Assembly: GCA_047973165.1 (NCBI GenBank)
Contig: JBKEBM010000160.1
Coordinates: 1-17,027 of the forward strand
Direction: 5' to 3'
Origin: JBKEAD01 sp047973165
GTDB taxonomy: Bacteria > Verrucomicrobiota > Verrucomicrobiia > Chthoniobacterales > JBKEAD01
Length of the DNA: 17,027 bases
A program made the translations under genes and the position numbers. Under the pieces are notes generated by a model, which saw only the letters and a program-made list of their open reading frames with translations, made no database searches and was not told the DNA's origin. Below, piece by piece: positions 13,915-17,027 of the stretch (the stretch's first letter is position 1; every line of letters begins with the position of its first letter).

Positions 13915-15159
13915 ATGAACATCCAAAAATACACCATCGGCATGGGCGACCGCTTCGCTCATCAGGGAAAAGCGCAGCTTCAGGCCGTTATCAAGGCCCA
14001 GGAGGCCGGTATTGCTGTTTTTCCAACCTGGAACAAATCCTTCCGCGAACACAGCATCGTAAAAAGCCAGCCGCAGGACCTTCGGGACGAGGCAGACGCT
14101 GCAATAAAAGCCGCCAACTGGACGGGTGATTACTATGTGGACGCCGACCACATCGGTTTAAAAACGGTGGATGCTTTTCTAAACGGCAGCAACTTTTACA
14201 CCCTCGACGTGGCCGACTTCGTTGGCAAAACACCGGACCCGGACGAGGTCGAAGCCTTCCTGACTGCGAATAAAAAATACGTCGGTGCCCTTGAAATACC
14301 CGGGCTTGCCGCCCCGCTGAGCATCAGCGAAGAAACTCTGCGTGAAGTCGCCGGTAAATTCCTCGCGGCAATCAAAGCAGCCGGAAAAATTTACGAACAC
14401 ATCGTCGCAGCAAAAGGCGAGGAAAATTTTATCACTGAAATTTCCGTGGATGAAACCGACCTGCCTCAAACTCCCGGCGACCTCTTTTTAATCCTCTCCA
14501 TGATCGCCGCAGAAAAAATTCCGGCACAAACCATCGCCCCGAAATTTACAGGACGTTTCAACAAAGGGGTTGATTATGTCGGCGACTTGCAGCAGTTCGA
14601 AAAAGAGTTCGACGAAGACCTCGCCATCATCGCCTTTGCAATTAAGGAGTTTTCCCTGCCGCCGACTCTGAAACTCAGCGTCCACTCCGGCTCCGATAAA
14701 TTTTCCATCTATCCCATTATCAAAAAACTCATTGCAAAATACGATGCCGGACTGCATGTCAAAACCGCCGGCACGACCTGGCTGGAGGAAGTCATCGGCC
14801 TCGCGGAGTCCGGCGGAGATGCCCTGCAAATCGCCAAAGAAATCTATGCCGGTGCCTTTGAACGCTTTGACGAGCTCACCGGTCCCTATGCGACCGTGAT
14901 CGATATCGATAAAAGTGAACTCCCCTCGCCCGACGAAGTTGCCGGATGGAATTCTGAACAATACGTGAATGCTCTCCGCCATGTGCAAAGCAACCCCGCC
15001 TACAATTCAAACTTCCGCCAGCTTCTGCATGTTGGTTTCAAAGTCGCGGCAGAGATGAAAGAACGCTATACCGATGCGCTGAAAACCAACGAAGCCACCA
15101 TCGCCCGAAACGTAACAGAAAACCTCCACGACCGACACATCCTGCCGATCTTTGGATAA
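13915..15159 (+). CDS. uxaE: UxaE-family tagaturonate epimerase
   Basis: Expected to interconvert tagaturonate and fructuronate (C3 epimerisation) in the catabolism of galacturonate. The sequence resembles, from memory, the Thermotoga UxaE protein: GMGDRF (9-14), a DADHI block (76-80), SVDET (177-181), LQQFEKEF (225-232), HSGSDKFSIYP (257-267) and HVKTAGTTWLEE (281-292). The acidic and histidine residues in these blocks are the likely metal and catalytic ligands. The protein has 414 residues; the Thermotoga protein carries an extra N-terminal region of about 110 residues, which is absent here. I chose ATG 13915 over the GTG at 13906 because GTGAG lies just before it. No other hexuronate genes are in the window, so the substrate is inferred from the family only. 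Confidence 0.82.
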   Translation: MNIQKYTIGMGDRFAHQGKAQLQAVIKAQEAGIAVFPTWNKSFREHSIVKSQPQDLRDEADAAIKAANWTGDYYVDADHIGLKTVDAFLNGSNFYTLDVADFVGKTPDPDEVEAFLTANKKYVGALEIPGLAAPLSISEETLREVAGKFLAAIKAAGKIYEHIVAAKGEENFITEISVDETDLPQTPGDLFLILSMIAAEKIPAQTIAPKFTGRFNKGVDYVGDLQQFEKEFDEDLAIIAFAIKEFSLPPTLKLSVHSGSDKFSIYPIIKKLIAKYDAGLHVKTAGTTWLEEVIGLAESGGDALQIAKEIYAGAFERFDELTGPYATVIDIDKSELPSPDEVAGWNSEQYVNALRHVQSNPAYNSNFRQLLHVGFKVAAEMKERYTDALKTNEATIARNVTENLHDRHILPIFG

Positions 15160-15205
15160 TACGATTTGATTTTCGCCTTCCGATCATTCAGACTGTAATC
15201 AGCCC

Positions 15206-15922
15206 ATGCGAAAATTACTCTGCTTTCTGTTTGGACTATTCGTCCTGACCGCTGCCCTGTCATCCGCCCGGGCAGTCCCTCAGGTCGAACACATTATCCT
15301 CACCGGCGGCCCCGCACTGCAATACTGGGAAAAATACAAAGCCCAGCCCCACGACATCTGGTGGGGCAACTTTGTCCGCGCCTCGCGTGTCCGCATTCAG
15401 CAGCTCCGCAAAGAATACGGCCCCAACGCCCGTATCACCTGGCTTATTTATAAACGCGGCTACGAAAGGCGTGGACGCATGCAGGACAACCGCGACCTCA
15501 TCGCTCTGATTCGCTCCGTCGAGCAAACCTACAATGTCCGCCTCATCTGGTTTGAATCCGGCCAGGAAGTCATCAACTACCTCAATCGCGGCCTCCCCAG
15601 GAATCAGGTAAAAATTGCCAACTTCGATTTCTACGGTCACTCAAACAGCCGCGCCTTCCTCTTCGACTACAGCAACGAGGTGGACAGCTCCTCCAAATCC
15701 TGGCTGCACGAAAACGATCTGAAAAAAATCAACCGCTCCAGCTTTGCCAAAAACGCCAAAGTAAAAAGCTGGGGCTGCCACACCGCCGAAAGCATGAGCC
15801 AAAAGTGGCGCCAGGCCACCGGCACAAAAATGGTCGGAGCCATCGGCAAAACCGACTACTCCCACGGTTTCAGATACGACTGGATCCCCCAGCTCAGCCC
15901 AGGCGGAAGATGGGGATACTGA
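15206..15922 (+). CDS. Secreted protein with a clan CD-like His/Cys pair, function unknown
   Basis: 238 residues beginning with a clear Sec signal peptide: positive MRK, hydrophobic LLCFLFGLFVLTAALSS, and cleavage likely after ARA (residue 23). The mature domain has three features: VEHIILTGGPALQYWEKY; a central region with WWGNFVRAS, YGPNARITWLIYKR and VRLIWFES; and two conserved-looking active-site-like blocks. These are IANFDFYGHSNSRAFLFD with H145 and VKSWGCHTAESMSQKW with C191. A strand ending in GH, followed about 45 residues later by a strand ending in GC, is the pattern of caspase/gingipain-like (clan CD) cysteine peptidases and of DUF4347-type proteins. From memory, similar proteins occur in Opitutae. 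Peptidase activity is inference. The start codon gives the best signal peptide; no Shine-Dalgarno sequence is visible. Confidence 0.7.
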   Translation: MRKLLCFLFGLFVLTAALSSARAVPQVEHIILTGGPALQYWEKYKAQPHDIWWGNFVRASRVRIQQLRKEYGPNARITWLIYKRGYERRGRMQDNRDLIALIRSVEQTYNVRLIWFESGQEVINYLNRGLPRNQVKIANFDFYGHSNSRAFLFDYSNEVDSSSKSWLHENDLKKINRSSFAKNAKVKSWGCHTAESMSQKWRQATGTKMVGAIGKTDYSHGFRYDWIPQLSPGGRWGY

Positions 15923-15959
15923 TTTTTCGGAACCAGGCGCATTTTTCGGTTTCCCTGGT

Positions 15960-15988
15960 CATGCCGCGTCGGGCATAGTCCCGGCATG
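15960..15988 (+). promoter_or_regulatory. Inverted repeat enclosing the aroC start codon
   Basis: CATGCCG (15960-15966) can pair with CGGCATG (15982-15988), and GGG (15971-15973) with CCC (15980-15982) as part of an inner extension. The aroC ATG is the last three bases of the right arm. In mRNA this could hide the start codon, or the site could bind a protein; both are inference. No Shine-Dalgarno sequence is visible. Confidence 0.3.
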
Positions 15989-17027
15989 TCCAGTTTTTTC
16001 GGAACTCTTTTTCGCATTGCCACCTTTGGTGAATCTCACGGTGGTGCCGTCGGTGTTGTCGTCGAGGGCTGCCCGCCGCGCCTGCAGCTCACCCCAGCAG
16101 ATATTCAAAGCGAACTCGACCGGCGTCGCCCAGGCCAGAGCGACCTCGTCACCCCACGCAAAGAACCCGACACCTGCCGCATCCTGAGCGGCACTTTTGA
16201 AGGGCGCACCCTTGGCACTCCCATCGCCATCGTTGTTGAAAATACCGATGCCCGCCCCTCGGCCTACAGTGAAATGAAAACCCTCTTTCGTCCATCGCAC
16301 GCCGATTTCACCTACCAGGAAAAATACGGCATTCGCAACTGGCAGGGCGGCGGACGAGCCTCCGCCCGCGAAACCATCGCCCGCGTCGCGGCCGGTGCCA
16401 TCGCAACAAAAATTCTCCGCACACTCTGGCCCGATTTCTCTCTTGTCGCTTACGTGCAATCCATCCACGAAATCGAAACAGACATCGCCTCCGAAACCGT
16501 TACTCGCGAAGCCGTCGAGGCAAACCCCGTCCGCTGCCCTGACCCAAAAGCTGCCGAAGAGATGATCAAATGCATCCGCCAGGCACGCTCCGAAGGCGAC
16601 TCGGTCGGAGGTGTTATCCAGGCACACATTCACGGCGTCCCCACCGGCCTCGGGGCACCGGTTTTTGAAAAGCTCGAAGCCTCTCTCGCCGCTGCGATGC
16701 TCAGCATTCCAGCTACGAAAGGATTTGAAATCGGCTCCGGATTTTCCGGCACCCGCCTGCGCGGCTCCGAACACAACGACCCCTTTGTCCCAAAGCCGGA
16801 AACCCCCTCCTCCATCGGTACCAGCAGTAATCGCTCGGGTGGCATCCAGGGCGGCATCAGCAACGGCGAACCCATCCATTTTCGAGTCGCCTTTAAACCC
16901 ACCGCTACAATTTTAAAAGCCCAGCAAACTGTGGATATCCACGGCCAGGCAGCCGAACTCAAAGCCCGCGGTCGCCACGACCCCTGTGTCCTCCCCCGCG
17001 CCGTGCCTATCGTCGAGGCCATGACCT
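15986..17027 (+). CDS. aroC: Chorismate synthase (3' end beyond the window)
   Basis: Last enzyme of the shikimate pathway, converting 5-enolpyruvylshikimate-3-phosphate to chorismate with reduced FMN. 347 complete codons are present; the family is usually 360-390 residues, so only the C-terminus is missing. Signatures are GESHGGAVGVVVEGCPP (15 onward, signature 1) with ELDRRRPGQSDLVTPRKE, YGIRNWQGGGRASARETIAR (signature 2 region), SGFSGTRLRGSEHNDPF, and SNRSGGIQGGISNGEPI with RGRHDPCVLPRAVPIVEAM (signature 3). The start is ATG 15986, directly before SSFFGTLFRIATFGESHG. A seven-base-pair inverted repeat encloses this ATG. The gene follows the secreted protein gene by 63 bases on the same strand, and there is no clear terminator between them. 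Confidence 0.96.
   Translation, partial: MSSFFGTLFRIATFGESHGGAVGVVVEGCPPRLQLTPADIQSELDRRRPGQSDLVTPRKEPDTCRILSGTFEGRTLGTPIAIVVENTDARPSAYSEMKTLFRPSHADFTYQEKYGIRNWQGGGRASARETIARVAAGAIATKILRTLWPDFSLVAYVQSIHEIETDIASETVTREAVEANPVRCPDPKAAEEMIKCIRQARSEGDSVGGVIQAHIHGVPTGLGAPVFEKLEASLAAAMLSIPATKGFEIGSGFSGTRLRGSEHNDPFVPKPETPSSIGTSSNRSGGIQGGISNGEPIHFRVAFKPTATILKAQQTVDIHGQAAELKARGRHDPCVLPRAVPIVEAMT

Noticed and set aside
15959..16879. Minus-strand frame (306 codons) opposite aroC
   Set aside because: Glycine/phenylalanine/aspartate-rich composition typical of an antisense frame; the + strand encodes unmistakable chorismate synthase.
1..17027. CRISPR arrays, defence islands or complete insertion sequences
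   Set aside because: No regularly spaced direct repeats, no cas-like genes, no intact transposase and no paired IS ends were found; only short relics are present.

Overview
The window reads as a piece of chromosome from a Gram-negative bacterium, most likely of the Verrucomicrobiota (Opitutae-like). This placement is an inference. It rests on the mix of core genes, an UxaE-type sugar-acid epimerase, a secreted protein that resembles proteins I recall from Opitutae, and weak or missing Shine-Dalgarno sequences at most starts. There is no rRNA and no CRISPR array. Genes are densely packed on both strands and most are housekeeping.

Layout. Bases 3-414 hold a decayed, frameshifted gene fragment, followed by about 300 bases of apparently non-coding DNA. 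Bases 712-4895 are a minus-strand translation operon, rpmI-rplT-pheS-pheT (L35, L20 and both PheRS subunits). infC, often found just upstream of rpmI in other bacteria, is not there. Instead, 4954-5212 holds short remnants that look like a broken ISKra4-type transposase. A minus-strand FAD-dependent oxidoreductase (5227-6501) and a plus-strand tRNA-Phe(GAA) at 6667-6739 follow. Directly after the tRNA is an 83-codon open frame with no start codon (6749-7000).

The middle holds a WalJ/YycJ-like metallo-beta-lactamase-fold hydrolase (+). Next come a two-gene minus-strand membrane operon (GYF-YIP1 protein and DUF2752 protein, overlapping by 44 bases), a thioredoxin-fold protein (+) and the DNA repair glycosylase Tag (-). 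Both convergent gaps here carry related copies of a palindromic repeat (7955-7981 and 10112-10146); the second copy is a perfect 16-bp-arm hairpin.

The right part begins with a possible 54-residue gene (-) divergent from a WYL-domain HTH regulator (+). The regulator's start codon lies inside a perfect 11-bp-arm inverted repeat just below a consensus -35 box, which looks like an autoregulatory operator on a leaderless transcript. Then come a DUF3817 membrane protein, an M42 aminopeptidase (-), an UxaE-family tagaturonate epimerase (+), a secreted protein with a His/Cys pair suggestive of a clan CD peptidase (+), and the first 347 codons of chorismate synthase aroC, which runs off the window.

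The genes do not form one pathway. PheS/PheT and tRNA-Phe act together in phenylalanine charging, and L20/L35 are co-transcribed ribosomal proteins. I did not find a clearly novel multi-gene system. The most interesting signals are the WYL operator, the secreted His/Cys protein, the dispersed palindromes and the gene relics at the tRNA and upstream of rpmI.
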